A DNA stretch of 64,000 bases from Cryptomeria japonica. Its lineage: Eukaryota > Streptophyta > Pinopsida > Cupressales > Cupressaceae. The notes under the pieces were generated by a model. That model was not told the DNA's origin. It saw only the letters and a program-made list of their open reading frames with translations, and did no database searches. The position numbers and the translations under genes were made by a program. This document shows positions 22,402 to 35,059 of this stretch, in pieces (position 1 is the stretch's first letter; the number at the start of each line of letters is the position of its first letter). The stretch spans positions 58,414 to 122,413 of the forward strand of contig NW_026729264.1 of NCBI RefSeq assembly GCF_030272615.1, in the 5' to 3' direction.

Positions 22402-23447
22402 TGTAGGTCCTGGAGACAACTCAGAGGGGGGGGTGAATCAGTTGTCTAATAAATTCAAACCAAAATCTTATTAACCAACTTCTTGCTTAATACCGAAAAA
22501 AATAGTTAGTTGTGCCGGTAATTAGAGTTAACAGAAAAATGCTTGTACCAGTAAGAATTAATGCATGAAACATAAACATAAAGTCATCCACAACATATGA
22601 CACAAATATTTGTACGTGGAAACCCTGTAAGGGGAAAAACTACGGTGGGAAACCTTACCCACAATCAGATGATACTACTGTAGATAGTAAGTGTACAAAG
22701 AGGGGTCTGCACATGCAGAAAGGCCAACAGCCTAGAGCTCACTGCTCAAACACAAATGGGAGTCACATTGACTACAGTTGGATGGTTAAATCCAATGAGA
22801 ATGTACTACACAAAATAGCATCCTTCATATGCTGGATTCAATACCCGGTGTAATGCTAATATGCTTTTCCAAAAACCTAACTTCACTTTCAAATGATGTC
22901 TTCGTGTATATCTCTGTTTGATCTCACATATACCCTTCCTTAAATCTTTTTCATATTTCACACTTGATCTTACATTTTATACCATACCCTAAGACCAATT
23001 TTAGTAGGTCGGCTCTACAAGATATTACAATAAAACATTTACAAATAATACAATATCCGATGCAATAACCCGATTGAAACATGTCGACTTAATGCATTTA
23101 CAACAATAATAAATCATCTCCATAGCGTGCCATGCTGATCTGGAAAAGATAAACCTGCCGGTGTAACCCTAGATAACCTGGACCTATTTGCCGGTAAAAG
23201 CAAATATGCAAATAAGAATATACCAATGATATTACTTCAAGGAAAAGTGTCCACATGATGTCTTCGACATTACCAAGTGTCTTCCATGTCATTGCAGGTA
23301 CCGGTGAACATTATATCCTGCCAGTTAACCATATATCGGTGATTGTTTGAGCATTTTACTGATTGCTGGTGAATGTTGCTGGATCTCCAAAGTAGGTGTG
23401 TTAGCAGGTGTTGACATCAATGACAAAACCATACCAAAATACCAACA
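22402..23447 (-). mobile_element. Solo LTR of a retrotransposon (1,046 bp)
   Basis: This is the only non-satellite DNA in the window. It starts TGTAGGTCC and ends ACCAACA, so it has TG...CA termini, and it is flanked by the 5-bp repeat CTAAG. That is the pattern of an LTR left after LTR-LTR recombination. The better reading is on the minus strand, where it starts TGTTGGTATTTTGG and ends CCAGGACCTACA. An eight-base G-run (22426-22433) before GTGAATCA, and a block at 22612-22654 with ACGTGGAAACCC, GGGGAAAAAC and ACGGTGGGA, are motifs I know from plant LTRs, often Copia-type. The family name is recollection and is not tested. No gag, protease, integrase or reverse transcriptase is present, and no second LTR is seen. 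A short open frame at 23098-23292 (minus) is not a recognisable protein. Confidence 0.82.
22974..22981 (-). promoter_or_regulatory. Candidate TATA box of the LTR promoter
   Basis: On the minus strand the sequence reads TATAAAAT, preceded by GGTATGG. It lies about 466 bases inside the LTR from its 5' end, a plausible U3 position. No activity can be inferred from sequence alone. Confidence 0.4.
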
Positions 23448-23452
23448 CTAAG
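23448..23452. repeat. Target-site duplication (right), CTAAG
   Basis: Right copy of the 5-bp target duplication. The satellite resumes at once as CTAAGAGCACAATGTGCATC. Confidence 0.9.
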
Positions 23453-25702
23453 AGCACAATGTGCATCAAAATCAGATTTTCACACTATAGGCTCCGGAAT
23501 AGGGACTTGCGTCTTGCAAGCTTGTTGTGCCTCCAAAAACCAATTTTGATGCTTTGAAACCGAAGATTTTGAGGCATAAGCTCCAAAACAAGGCTCTAAG
23601 ACCACGATGTGCGTCAAAATCAAATTTGGAGCGTCAAAACCTTGTTGTGTCTCCAAACATCGATTTTGATGCTCCAAAACTGGTTTTTGATACTCCAAAA
23701 CTGGGGCTTTTGAGGCACAATTTCTAAAACACGGTTCTAATAGCACGATGTGGATCAAAATTAGATTTTGACGCTAATGACTCTAGAATCGGGGACTTGC
23801 ATCTTGAAACCCTGTTGTACCTCAAAACATTGATTTTGATGCTCCAAAAATGGGGTCTTCAAGGCACGAGCTCCGAAATGAGGTTCTAAGAACACGATGT
23901 ACATCAAAATTATGTTTTGATGCTACCGACTCTGGAATTGGGACTCTTGTCTTGAAACCTTGTTGTGCCTCCAAACACTAATTTTTATGCTCCAAAATTG
24001 ATTCTTTTGAGGCACAACCTCTGAAATGAGGTTGTAAGAACACCATGTTTGTCAAAATCATGTTTTGATGCTATCAGCTTGAGAATCGAGACTTGTGTTT
24101 TGAAACCTTGTTGTGCCTTTAAACATTGATTTCCATGTTTTGAAACTAGAGCTTTCAGCCACACGCTCCGAAACGAGGTTCTAAGAGCACGATGTGCGTC
24201 AAAATCTTGTTTTGACACTACAGGCTCCAGAATAGGGGACTTGCGTCTTGAAAGCTTATTGTTCCTCCAAACACCAATTTTGATGATTCTAAACTGAATA
24301 TTTTGAGGCATAAGTTCTAAAAAAGGTCTAAGAGGCACGATGTGCGTCAAAATCAAATTTTGACACTACGAGCTCCAGATTCAGGACTTGCATCTTGAAA
24401 CCTTGTTGTGCCTCCAAATATTGATTTTGATACTCCAAAATTGGGCTTTTGAGGTAGAATTTCTAAAATAGGGTTCTAAGAGCTCAATGTGCATCAAAAT
24501 TGAATTTTGATGCTACTAGGCTCTAGAATCGGGGCTTGCATCTTGAAACCTTGTTCTGCCTAAAAACACTGATTTTGATGCTCTGAAACACGGGCTTTCT
24601 AGGTATAAGCTTCGAAATCAGGTTTGAATAGCATGATGTGGACCAAAATTACATTTTGATGCTTTGACTCTAGTATCGGGACTTGCATCTTGAAACCTTG
24701 TTATGCCTCCAAACATTGATTTTGATGCTCCAAAATGAGGTATTTCGAGGCACAAGCTCCATTATGAGCTTCTAAGAGAATGATGTGCGTCAAAATGGAA
24801 TTTTTATGCTACAGGCTCCAGAATAGGGACTTGCTTTCTGAAACCTTGTTATGCCTCAAAATATTGATTTTCATATTCCAAAATTAGAGCTTTCAAGGCA
24901 CAAGCTTTGAAATGAGGTTCTAAGAGCACGATGTTACTCAAAATTGCATTTTCATGCTACAAACTCTGGAATTGGGACTTTTGTCTTGAAACCTTGTTGT
25001 GCCTCCAAACACAAATTTTTATGCTCCAAAAATGAGACTTTTCAGGCACCACCTCCGAAATGAGGTTCTAAGAACACCATGTTTTTCAAAATCTATTTTG
25101 ATGCTATTAGCTTGAGAATCGGGACTTGTATCTTGAAACCTTGTAGTCCCTTTAAACATTGATTTCGATGTTTTGAAACTGGAGCTTTCGAGCCACACGC
25201 TCCCAAACAAGGTTCTAAGGAGCGCAATGTGCATCAAAATCACGTTTTGACAATACAAGCTCCGGAATAGGGATTTGCATCTTGAAAGCTTCTTGTGCCT
25301 CCAAACAGAAATTTCGGTGCTTCAAAATCAAGATTTTGAGGCATAAGTTCCAAAACAAGGTTCTAAGAGCACGATGTGCGTTAAAATAAAACTTTGACGC
25401 TACCAGCTCCAGAATCAAGACTCCAAATATCGATTTTGATGATCCAAAATTGGGGCTTTTCAGGCATAATTTCTGAAAAAGGGTTCCAAGAGCTTAATGT
25501 GCATCAATCAGAGCTTTCAAGGAAAAAGCTTTGAAATGTTGTGCCTCCAAACACTAATTTTTATGCTCCAAAAACAAGGCTTTTGAGGCACAACCTCCAA
25601 AATGGGGTTCTAAGAAACACCATGTTTGTCAAAATTGTGTCTTGACGCTATCAGCTTGAGAATCGGGACTTATGTCTTGAAACCTTGTTGTGCCTCTGGA
25701 AT

Positions 25703-25824
25703 AGGGACTTTCTTCTTGAAACCTTGCTGTGCCTCAAAACATTGATTTTGATGTTCCAAATTCAGGGACTTGCTTCTTGAAACCTTTCTTTGCCTCAAAA
25801 CATTGATTTTGATGTTCCAAAATC
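25703..25824 (-). repeat. 61-bp tandem duplication inside an A monomer
   Basis: The segment from AGGGACTTTCTTCTTGAAAC to TTCCAAATTC is repeated next to itself (25703-25763 and 25764-25824) with a few substitutions. It is a sub-monomer duplication. Confidence 0.8.
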
Positions 25825-28800
25825 AGGGCTTTCAAAGCACAAGCTCTGAAATGAGGTTCTAACAGCACGATGTACCTCAAAAATTGCGTTTTGATGCTAC
25901 CAACTCTGGAATTGGGACTTGTGTCTTCAAAACCTTGTTGTGCCTCCAAAACACTAATTTTTATGCTCCAAAAACAAGGGTTTTGAGGCACAACCTCTGA
26001 AATGGGGTTCTAAGAACACCATGTTATTCAAAATCGTGTTTTGACGCTATCAACTTGAGAATCCGGGACTTGTGACTTGTGACTCGAAACCTTGTTGTGC
26101 CTTTAAACATTGATTTTGATGTTTTGAAACTGGAGCTTTTGAGCCACACGCTCCAAAACGAGGTTCTTAGAGCACGATGTGCATCAAAATCACGTTTTGA
26201 CACTACAAGCTCCAAAATTAGGACTTGCATCTTGAAACCTTGTTGTGCCTCCAAACATCAATTTTGATGCTCCAAAATTGGGGCTTTTGAGGCACAATTT
26301 CTAAAACAGGGTTCTAACAACACAATATGCATCAAAATTGAAACCTTGCTACCGAATCAGGACTTGCATCTTGAAACCTTATTGTCCCTCAAAACACTGA
26401 TTTTGATGCTCCGAAACAGGGGCTTTTGAGGCACAAGCTTTGAAATCAGGTTTTAAATAGTACAATGTGGACCAATATCAGATTTTGATGCTATTAACTC
26501 TAGAATCGGGACTTGAATCTTGAAACCTTGTGTACCTCCAAACATTGATTTTGATGCTTGAAAATTGGTCTTTCAAGGCACAAGCTCCTAAATGAGCTTC
26601 TAAGAGAATGATGTGCGTCAAAATTGAATTTTGATGCTACAAGATCTGGAATAGGGACTTGCTTGTTGAAACCTTGTTGTGCCTCAAAATATTGATTTCA
26701 AGGCACAAGCTCCGAAATAAGGTTCTAAGAGCACGATGTAAATCAAAATTGCGTTTCACGCTACCGACTCTGGAATTGGGACTTTTATCTTGAAACCTTA
26801 TTGTGCCTCCAAACACTACACTAATTTTTATGCTCAAAAAATGAGGCTTTTGAGGCACCACCTCCGAAATGAGGTTCTAAGAACACCATGCTTGTCAAAA
26901 TCTATTTTGACGCTATAAGCTTGAGAATCAGGACTTGTGTCTTGGTTCCTTGTTGTGCCTTTAAACATTGATTTCAATGTTTTGAAACTAGAGCTTTCGA
27001 GCCACACGCTCCAAAACGAGGTTCTAAGAGCACGATGTGCATCAAAATCATGTTTTGACACTGCAAGCTCCGGAATAGGGACTTGCTTCTTGAAAGCTTG
27101 TTGTGCCTCCAAACACCAATTTTGTGTCTTGAAACCTTGGTGTGCCTTTAAACATTCATATTGATGTCTTAAAACTAGAGCTTTTGAGTCACACGCTCCG
27201 AAACGAGGTTCTAAGAGCATGCAAGAAACCTTGTTGTGGCTCAAAAAACTGGTTTTGATGCTTCAAAACTGGGGCTTATGAGGCACAAGCTTTCAAATGA
27301 AGTTCTAAGAGCACAATGTGCGCCAAAATCAAATTTTGACGCTATTGACTCTAGAATCAGGACTTGCATCTTGAAACCTTGTTCTGCCTCCGAACATTGA
27401 TTTTGGTGATCCAAAACTAGGTCTTTCGAGGCACAAGCTCCGAAATGAGCTTCCAAGAGAATCATGTGTGTCAAAATGGAATTTTGACGCTACGGGCTTT
27501 GGAGTAGGGACTTGCTTCTTGAAACCTTGTTGTGCCTCAATAAATTGATTTCGATGTTCCAAAATCAAGGCTTTGAAGGCACAAGCTCCGAAATGAGGTT
27601 CTAAAAGAACGATGTACATTAAAATTGCATTTTGACGCTACCGACTCTTAAATTGGGACTCGTGTATTGAAACCTTGCTGTGCCTCCAAACACTTATTTT
27701 TATGCTCCAAAAATGAGGTTTTTTTGGCACGACCTCCGATATGAAAATTTTAGAACACCATGTTTGTCAAAATCGTGTTTTGATGCTATCAGCTTGAGAA
27801 ACTTGTGTCTTGAAACCTTGTTGTGCCTTTAAGCATTTATTTTGATGTTTTGAAAATGTAGCTTTCGAGCCACAGGCTCCGAAACGAGGATCTAAGAGCA
27901 TGATGTGCATCAAAATCACATTTTGATACTACAAGCTCCGGAATAGGGACTTGCTTCTTGAAAGCTTGATGTGCCTCCAAACACAAATTTGGATGGTTCA
28001 AAACCGAAGATTTTGAGGCATAATCTCCAAAACAAGGTTCTAAGAGCATGATGTGCATCAAAATCAAATTTGAGGCTACCGGCTCCAGAATCAGGACTTG
28101 CATCTTGAAACCTTGTTGTGCAAACATCGATTTTGATGCTCCAAAACTGGATCTTTTGAGGCACAATTTCTAAAAGAGGGTTCTCAGAGCACAATGTGCA
28201 TCAAAATTGAATTTTGATGCTATTGGCTCTAGAATCGCAGCTTGCATCTTGAAACCTTGTTGTGCCTCAAAACACTGATTTTGATTCTCCGCAACTGGAG
28301 CTTTCGAGGCACAAGCTTTGAAATGAAGTTCTAAGAGCACAATGTGCTCCAAAATCAGATTTTGACGATATTGACTCTAGAATCTGGACTTGCATCTTGA
28401 AACCTTGTTGTGCCTCCAAACATTGATTTTGATGCTCCAAAACTGGGTCTTTCGAGGCACAAGCTTCAAAATGAGCTTCTAAGAGAATTATGTGCATCAA
28501 AATAAAATTTTGATGCTACACGGTCCGGAATAGGGACTTGCTTCTTGAAATGTTTTTGTGCCCAAAACATTGATTTTGATGTTACAAAATCAGGGCTTGC
28601 AAGGCACAAGATCTGAAATGAGGTTCTATGAGCACAATGTACATCAAAATTGAATTTTGATGATACTGGCTCTAGAATCGAGGCTTGCATCTTGAAACCT
28701 CATTGTGCATCAAACAACTAATTTTGATGCTCCGAAATTGGGGCTTTCGAAGCACAAGCTTTGAAATGAGGTTCTGAGAGCACGATGTGCGCCAAAATCA

Positions 28801-29159
28801 TGTTTTGACACTACAAGCTCTAGAATAGGGACTTGCATCTTGAAAAATTATTGTGCCTCCAAACACCAATTTTGATGATTCGAAACCAAAGATTTTTGAT
28901 GCATAAGTTCTAAAACAAGGTTCTAAGAGCACGATGTGTGTCCAAGGTTGAAATCTTGTTGTGCCTCCAAACATTGATTTTGATGCTCCAAAATTGGGGC
29001 TTTTGAGGCACAATTTCTAAAACGGGGTTCTAAGAGCTCAATGTGCATCAAAATTGAATTTTGATGCTACTGGCTCTAGAATCAGGGCTTGCATCTTGAA
29101 ACTAGGTCTTTCGAGGCACAAGCTTTGAAATGAGCTTCTAAGAGAATGATGTGCGTCAA

Positions 29160-29650
29160 GATGAAATTTTGACGCTACAGGCTCTAGAATAGGGACTTGC
29201 TTCTTCAAACCTTGTTGTGCCTTAAAACATTTATTTTCATCTTCCAAAATAAGGGCTTTCAACGCACAAGTCCCCAAATGAGGTTCTAAGAGCATGATGT
29301 ACATTAAAATTGTGTTTTGACGCTACCGACTCTAGAATTGGGACTTGTGTCTTGAAACCTTGTTGTGCCTCCAAACACTAATTTTTATGCTCAAAAAATG
29401 AGGCTTTTGAGACACAACCTATGAAATGAGGTTCTAAGAACACCATGTTTGTCAGAATAGTGTTTTGACACTATCAGCTTGAGAATCAGGACTTGTGTCT
29501 TGAAACCTTGTTGTTCTTTTAAACATTGATTTTGATCTTTTAAAACCGGAGCTTTCCAGCCACACGCTCCGAAACGAGGTTCTAGGAACACGATGTGCAT
29601 CAAAATCATGTTTTGACACTATAGGCTCTGGAATAGGGACTTGCATCTTG
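29160..29650 (-). repeat. Inverted duplication, partner of 38760-39240
   Basis: Read on the minus strand, this segment shares private variants with 38760-39240 (plus): GTGTGGCTGGAAAGCTCCGG and AAAGATCAAAATC in F, AAACACTATT at the F/G boundary, CATTTCWTAGGTTGTG in G, and CATTTGGGG with GGAAGATGAAAATAAATG in A. A related but more rearranged copy lies at about 33960-34450 (minus). Confidence 0.8.
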
Positions 29651-32600
29651 AAAGCTTGTTATGCCTCTAAACACCAATTTTGATGCTTCGAAACTGAAGA
29701 TTTTGAGGCATAAGCTTCTAAGAGCGCGATGTGCGTCAAAATCAAATTTTGACGCTACTGGCTTCAGAATCAGGACTTGCATCTTCAAACCTTGTTGTGT
29801 GTCCAAACATCAATTTTGATGCTCCAAAACTGTTGGTTTTGAGGCACAATTTCTAAAACAGGTTCTAAGAGCACAATGTGCATCAAAATTGAATTTTGAT
29901 GCTACTGGCTCTAGAATCGAGGCTAGCATCTTGAAACATTGTTGCGCCTCAAAACACTGATTTTGATGCTCCAAAACCGAGGCTTTCAAGGCACAAGTTT
30001 CGAAATGAGGTTCTATTTTGACAGGATATGCGCCAAAATACTATTTTGACACTATTGACTCTAGAATCGGGACTTACATCCTGAAACCTTGTTGTGCCTC
30101 AAAACATTGATTTTGATGCTCCAAAACTGGGTCTTTCAAGGCACAAGCTCTTAAATGAGCTTCTAAGAGAATGATGTGCATCAAAATTCCATTTAACGCT
30201 ACAGCCTCCGGAATAGGGAATTGCTTCTTGAAACCTTGTTGAATAGGCACAAGCTCCGAAAACTTGAGGTACAACCTTCGAAATGAGGTTCTAAAAAACA
30301 TGATGTTTGTCAAAATCATGTTTTGACGCTATCAGTTTGAGAATCGAGACTTGTATCTCGAAACCTTGTTCTGCCTTTAAACATTGATTTTGATATTTTG
30401 AAACTGGAGCTTTTGAGCAACACGCTTCGAAATGAGGTTCTAACAGCACGATGTGCATCAAAATAATGTTTTGACACTACAAGCTCCGGAATAGGGACTT
30501 ACGTCTTGAAAGCTTGTTGTGCCTCCAAACACCAATTTTGATGCTTCGAAACCGCAGATTTTGAGGGATAAGCTCCAAAACAAGGTTCCAAGAGGATGAG
30601 GTGCCTCAAAATAAAATTTTGATGCTATCGGCTCTAGAATCAGGACTTGCATCAAGAAACCTTGTTGTGCCACCAAAAATCGATTTTGGAGATCCAAAAC
30701 TAGAGCTTTTGAGGCACAATTTCTAAAACAGGGTTCTAAGAGCATAATTTGCATAAAAATGAAATTTTGATACTACTGGCTCTTAAATTGGGCTCGCGTC
30801 TTGAAATCTTGTTGTGCCTCAAAACACTAATTTTGATGCTCAGAAACTGGGGCTTTCGAGGTACAAGCTTCGAAATGAGGTTCTAAGAACACGATGTGCG
30901 CCAAAATCAGATTTTGACACTATTGACTCTAGAATCGGGACTTGCATTTTGAAACCTTGTTGTGCCTCAAAACACTGATTTTGATGCTCCGAAACCGAGG
31001 CTTTTGAGGCACAAGCTTCGAAATGAGGTTCTAAGAGCACGATGTGCGTGAAAATCAGATTTTGACGCTATTGACTTTAGAATCGGGACTTGTATCTTGA
31101 AACCCTGTTGTGCCTCCAAACATTGATTTTGATGCTCCAAAACCGTGTCTTTCAAGGCTCAAGCTCCGAAATGAGCTTCTGAGAGAATGATGTGCGTCAA
31201 AATGGAATTTTGATGCTACAGGCTCTGGAATAGGGGACTTGCTTCTTGAAACCTTGTTGTGCCTCAAAACATTGATTTTGATGTTCCAAAATGAGGGCTT
31301 TCAAGGCACAACCTCCGAATTGAGGTTCTATGAGCACGATGTACATCAAAATTGCATTTTGATGCTATCGACTCTGGAATTGGGACTTGTGTCTTGAAAC
31401 CTTGTTGTACCTCCAAACACTAATTTTTATACTCCAAAAATGAGGTTCTAAGAACACTATGTTTTGTCAAAATCGTGTTTTGATGCTATCAGCTTGAGAA
31501 TTGGGACTCGTGACTTGAAACGTTGTTGTGCCTTTAAACATTGCTTTTGATGTTTTGAAACTGGAGCTTTCGAGCTAGATGCTCTGAAATGAGGTTCTAA
31601 GAGTAGGATGTGCATCAAAATCATGTTTTGACACTACAGGCTCCGAAATAGGGACTTGCATCTTGAACGCTTATTGTGCCTCCAGACACCAATTTTGCTG
31701 CTTCGAAACCGAAGATTTTGAGGCATAAGCTCCAAAACAAGGTTCTAAGAGCACGATGTACTTTAAAATCAAATTTTGACGCTACTGGCTCTAGAATCAG
31801 GACTTGCATCTTGAAACTTTGTTGTGCCTCCAAACATTGATTTTGATGCTCCAAAGTTGGGGCTTTTGAGGGACAATTTCTAAAACAGAGTTCTAAGAGC
31901 ACAATGTGCATCAAAATTGAATTTTGATGCTACTTGCTCTAGAATTGGAGCTTGCATCTTGAAACCTTGTTGTGCCTCAAAACACAAATTTGGATGCTCT
32001 GAAACCGGGGCTTTCGAGGCACAAGCTTTGAAATCATATTTTCACGCTATTGACTTTAGAATTGACACTTACATCTTCAAATGTTGTTGTGCATCCACAC
32101 ATTGAATTTGATGCTCCAAAACTAGGTCTTTTGAGGCACAAGCTCTGAAATGAGCTTCTAAGAGAATGATGTGCATCAAAATTCAGGAGAATGATGTGCG
32201 TCAAAATTGAATTTTGATGCTACAGGCTCTGGAATAGGGACTTGCTTCTTGAACCCTTATTGTGCCTGAAAACATTGATTTTGATGTTCCAAAATCAAGG
32301 CTTTCAAGGCACGAGCTCTGAAATGAGGTTCTAAGACCACGATGTACATAAAAATTGCGTTTTGACATTACCCACTCTGGAATTGGGACTTGTGTCTTGA
32401 AATATTGTTGTGCCTCCAAACTCTAAATTTTTATGCTCCAAAAATGAGGCTTTTGAGGCACAACATCCGAAATGAGGTTCTAAGAACACCATGTTTGTCA
32501 AATCGTGTTTTGACGCCGTCAGCTTGAGAATCGAGAATTGTTTCATGAAAACTTGTTATTCCTTTAAACATTCATTTTGATGTTTTGAAACTTGGGCTTT

Positions 32601-34611
32601 CGAGCCACACGCTCCAAAATGAGGTTCTAAGAGCACGATGTGCATCAAAATCACGTTTTGACACTACAGGCTCTGGAATAGGGACTTGCATCTTTAAAGC
32701 TTGTTGTGCCTCCAAACTCTAGTTTTGATGTTTTGACACTGGAGCTTTCGAGCCACACTCTCCGTAATGAGGTTCTATGAGAACGATGTGCATCAAAATC
32801 ACGTTTTCACACTACAGGCTCTGGAATAGGGACTTGCATCTTGACATCTTGTTGTGCCTCCACACACCAATTTCCATGCTTCAAAACCAAAGATTTTGAG
32901 GCATAAGTTCCAAAACAAGGTTCAAGACCATGATCTACATCAAAAGCAAATTTTGATGCTACCGGCTCCAAAATCAGTACTTGCATCCTGAAACCTTGTT
33001 GTGCCTCAAAAGACTGATTTTGATGCTCCGAAACTAGGGCTTGCGAGGCACAAGCTTTGAAATGATGTTCTAAGTGCACGATGGGCGCCAAAATCAGATT
33101 TGATGCTATTGACTCTAGAATTAGGGCTTGCATCCTGAAACCTTGTTGTGCCTCCAAACATTGATTTAGATGCTCCAAAACTGGGTCTTTTGAGGCACAA
33201 GCTCTTAAATGAGCTTCTAAGAGAATGATGTGCATCAAAATGGAATTTAGATGTTATAGGATCCGGAATAGGGACTTACTTCTTGAAACCTTGTTGTGCC
33301 TCAAAACATTGATTTTAATGTTTCAAAATCAGGGCTTTCAAGGCAAAAGTTCCGAAATGAGGTTCTAAGAGCACAATATACATCAAAATTGCGTTTTGAG
33401 GCTACCTACGCTGGAATTGGGACTTATGTTTTTAAACATTGTTGTGCCTCCAAACACTAATTTTTAAGCTCCAAAAGTGAGGCTTTTGAGGCACGACCTC
33501 CAAAATGATGTTCTAAGAACACCATGTTTGTCAAAATTGATGTTTTGAAACTGGATCTTTCAAGCCACACTATAGGCTCTGAAATAGGGTCTTGCGTCTT
33601 GAGAGCTTGTTGTGCCTCCAAACACCAATTTTGATGTTTCAAAACCGGAGATTTTGAGGCATAAGCTCCCAAACAAGGTTCTAATAGCACAATGTACATC
33701 AAAATCAAATTTTGATGCTACCGGCTCGAGAATCAGTACATGCATCTTGAAACCTTGTTGTGCCTCCAAACATCAATTTTGATGCTCCAAAACTTGGGCT
33801 TTTGAGGCACAATTTCTAAAACAGGGTTCGAAGAGCACAATGTGCATCAAAATTGAATTTTGATGCTATTGGCTCTAGAATAGGGGCTTGCATCTTGAAA
33901 CCTTGTTGTGCCTCAAAACAATGATCTTCATGCTCCAAACCCGAGCTTTTGAAGAACAAGCTTCAAAATGAGGTTCTAAGAGCACGATGGGCGCCAAAAT
34001 TAGATTTTGATGCTATTGACTCTAGAATCGGGACTTGCATCTTGAAACATTGTTGTGCCTCCAAACATTTATTTTGATGCTCCAAAACTAGATCTTTCGA
34101 GGCACAAGCTTTGAAATGAGCTTCTAAGAGAATGATGTGCGTCAAAACTACAGACTCTAGAATAGGGACTTGCTTCTTGAAACCTTGTTGTGCCTTAAAA
34201 CATTTATTTTCATCTTCCAAAATCAGGGCTTTCAAGGAACAACCTCCGAAATGAGGTTCTAAGAGCACGATGTACATCAAGATTGTGTTTTGACGCTACC
34301 GACTCTAGAATTGGGACATGTGTCTAGAAACCTTGTTGTGCCTCCAAACACTAATTTGTATGCTCCAAAAATGACGCTTTTGAGGCACAACTTAAGAAAT
34401 GAGGTTCTAAGAACACCATGTTTGTAAAAATAGTGTTTTGATGTTTTGAAACTGTAGATTTTGAGCCACATGCACTGAAATGAGGTTCTAACAACACGAT
34501 GTGCATCAAAATCACGTTTTGACACTACAGGCTCCAGAATAGGGACTTACGTCTTGAAAGCTTGTTATGCCTCCAAACACCAATTTTGATGCTTCGAAAC
34601 CGAAAATTTTG

Positions 34612-34630
34612 AGACATAATTAGAACTTCA
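34612..34630. other. Polarity-switch junction 3 (divergent)
   Basis: A minus-strand E monomer (CTTCGAAACCGAAAATTTTG, then AGACATAA) is cut about 40 bases short of its start. At about 34619-34622 it is joined to a plus-strand monomer that lacks its first 14 or so bases (TTAGAACTTCATTTTGG). There is no insert and no boundary palindrome at the breakpoint, unlike junction 1. Confidence 0.8.
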
Positions 34631-35059
34631 TTTTGGAGCTTCTACCTTGAAAAGCCCCGATTTTGGAACATCAAAATCAATGTTTTTAGGCACAACAAGG
34701 TTTCAAGATGCAAGCCCCGATTCTAGAGCCAATAGCAACAAAATTCAAACTTGATGCACATTGTGCTCTTCGAACCCTATTTTAGAAATTGTGCCTCAAA
34801 AGCCCAAGTTTTGGAACATCAAAATCGGTCTTTGGAGGCACAACAAGGTTTCAAGATGCAAGTCCTGATTCTGGAGAGCCGGTAGTGTCAAAATTTGATT
34901 TTGACGCACATCGTGCTCTTAGAAGCTTGTTTTGGAACTTATGCCTCAAAATCTTTGGTTTCGAAGCATCAAAATTGGTGTTTGGAGGCACAACAAGCTT
35001 TCAAGACGCAAGTCCTTATTCTAGAGCCTGTAGTATCAAAACGTGATTTTGATGCACAT

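Larger units (their letters stand above)
23453..34618 (-). repeat. 148-bp satellite array, block 3b (minus orientation)
   Basis: This is the continuation of block 3a after the LTR, with the same orientation and monomer types. HOR order is often broken. Examples are a 61-bp tandem duplication at 25703-25824, a doubled C/B-type monomer near 30790-31075 and a doubled F/E segment near 32590-32870. The 28.9-29.7 and 33.9-34.5 kb parts share a rare A variant (complement of GGAAGATGAAAATAAATG). No gene or other non-satellite sequence is visible. Confidence 0.95.

Noticed and set aside
23098-23292. 64-codon open frame inside the LTR
   Set aside because: It lies in the putative U3 region, has no recognisable retroelement domain and is short enough to arise by chance.
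22402-23447. DNA transposon or MITE instead of an LTR
   Set aside because: The ends are only TGTAGG and CCAACA, without a long terminal inverted repeat. The target duplication is 5 bp, and the TG...CA ends with plant LTR-like motifs fit a solo LTR better.
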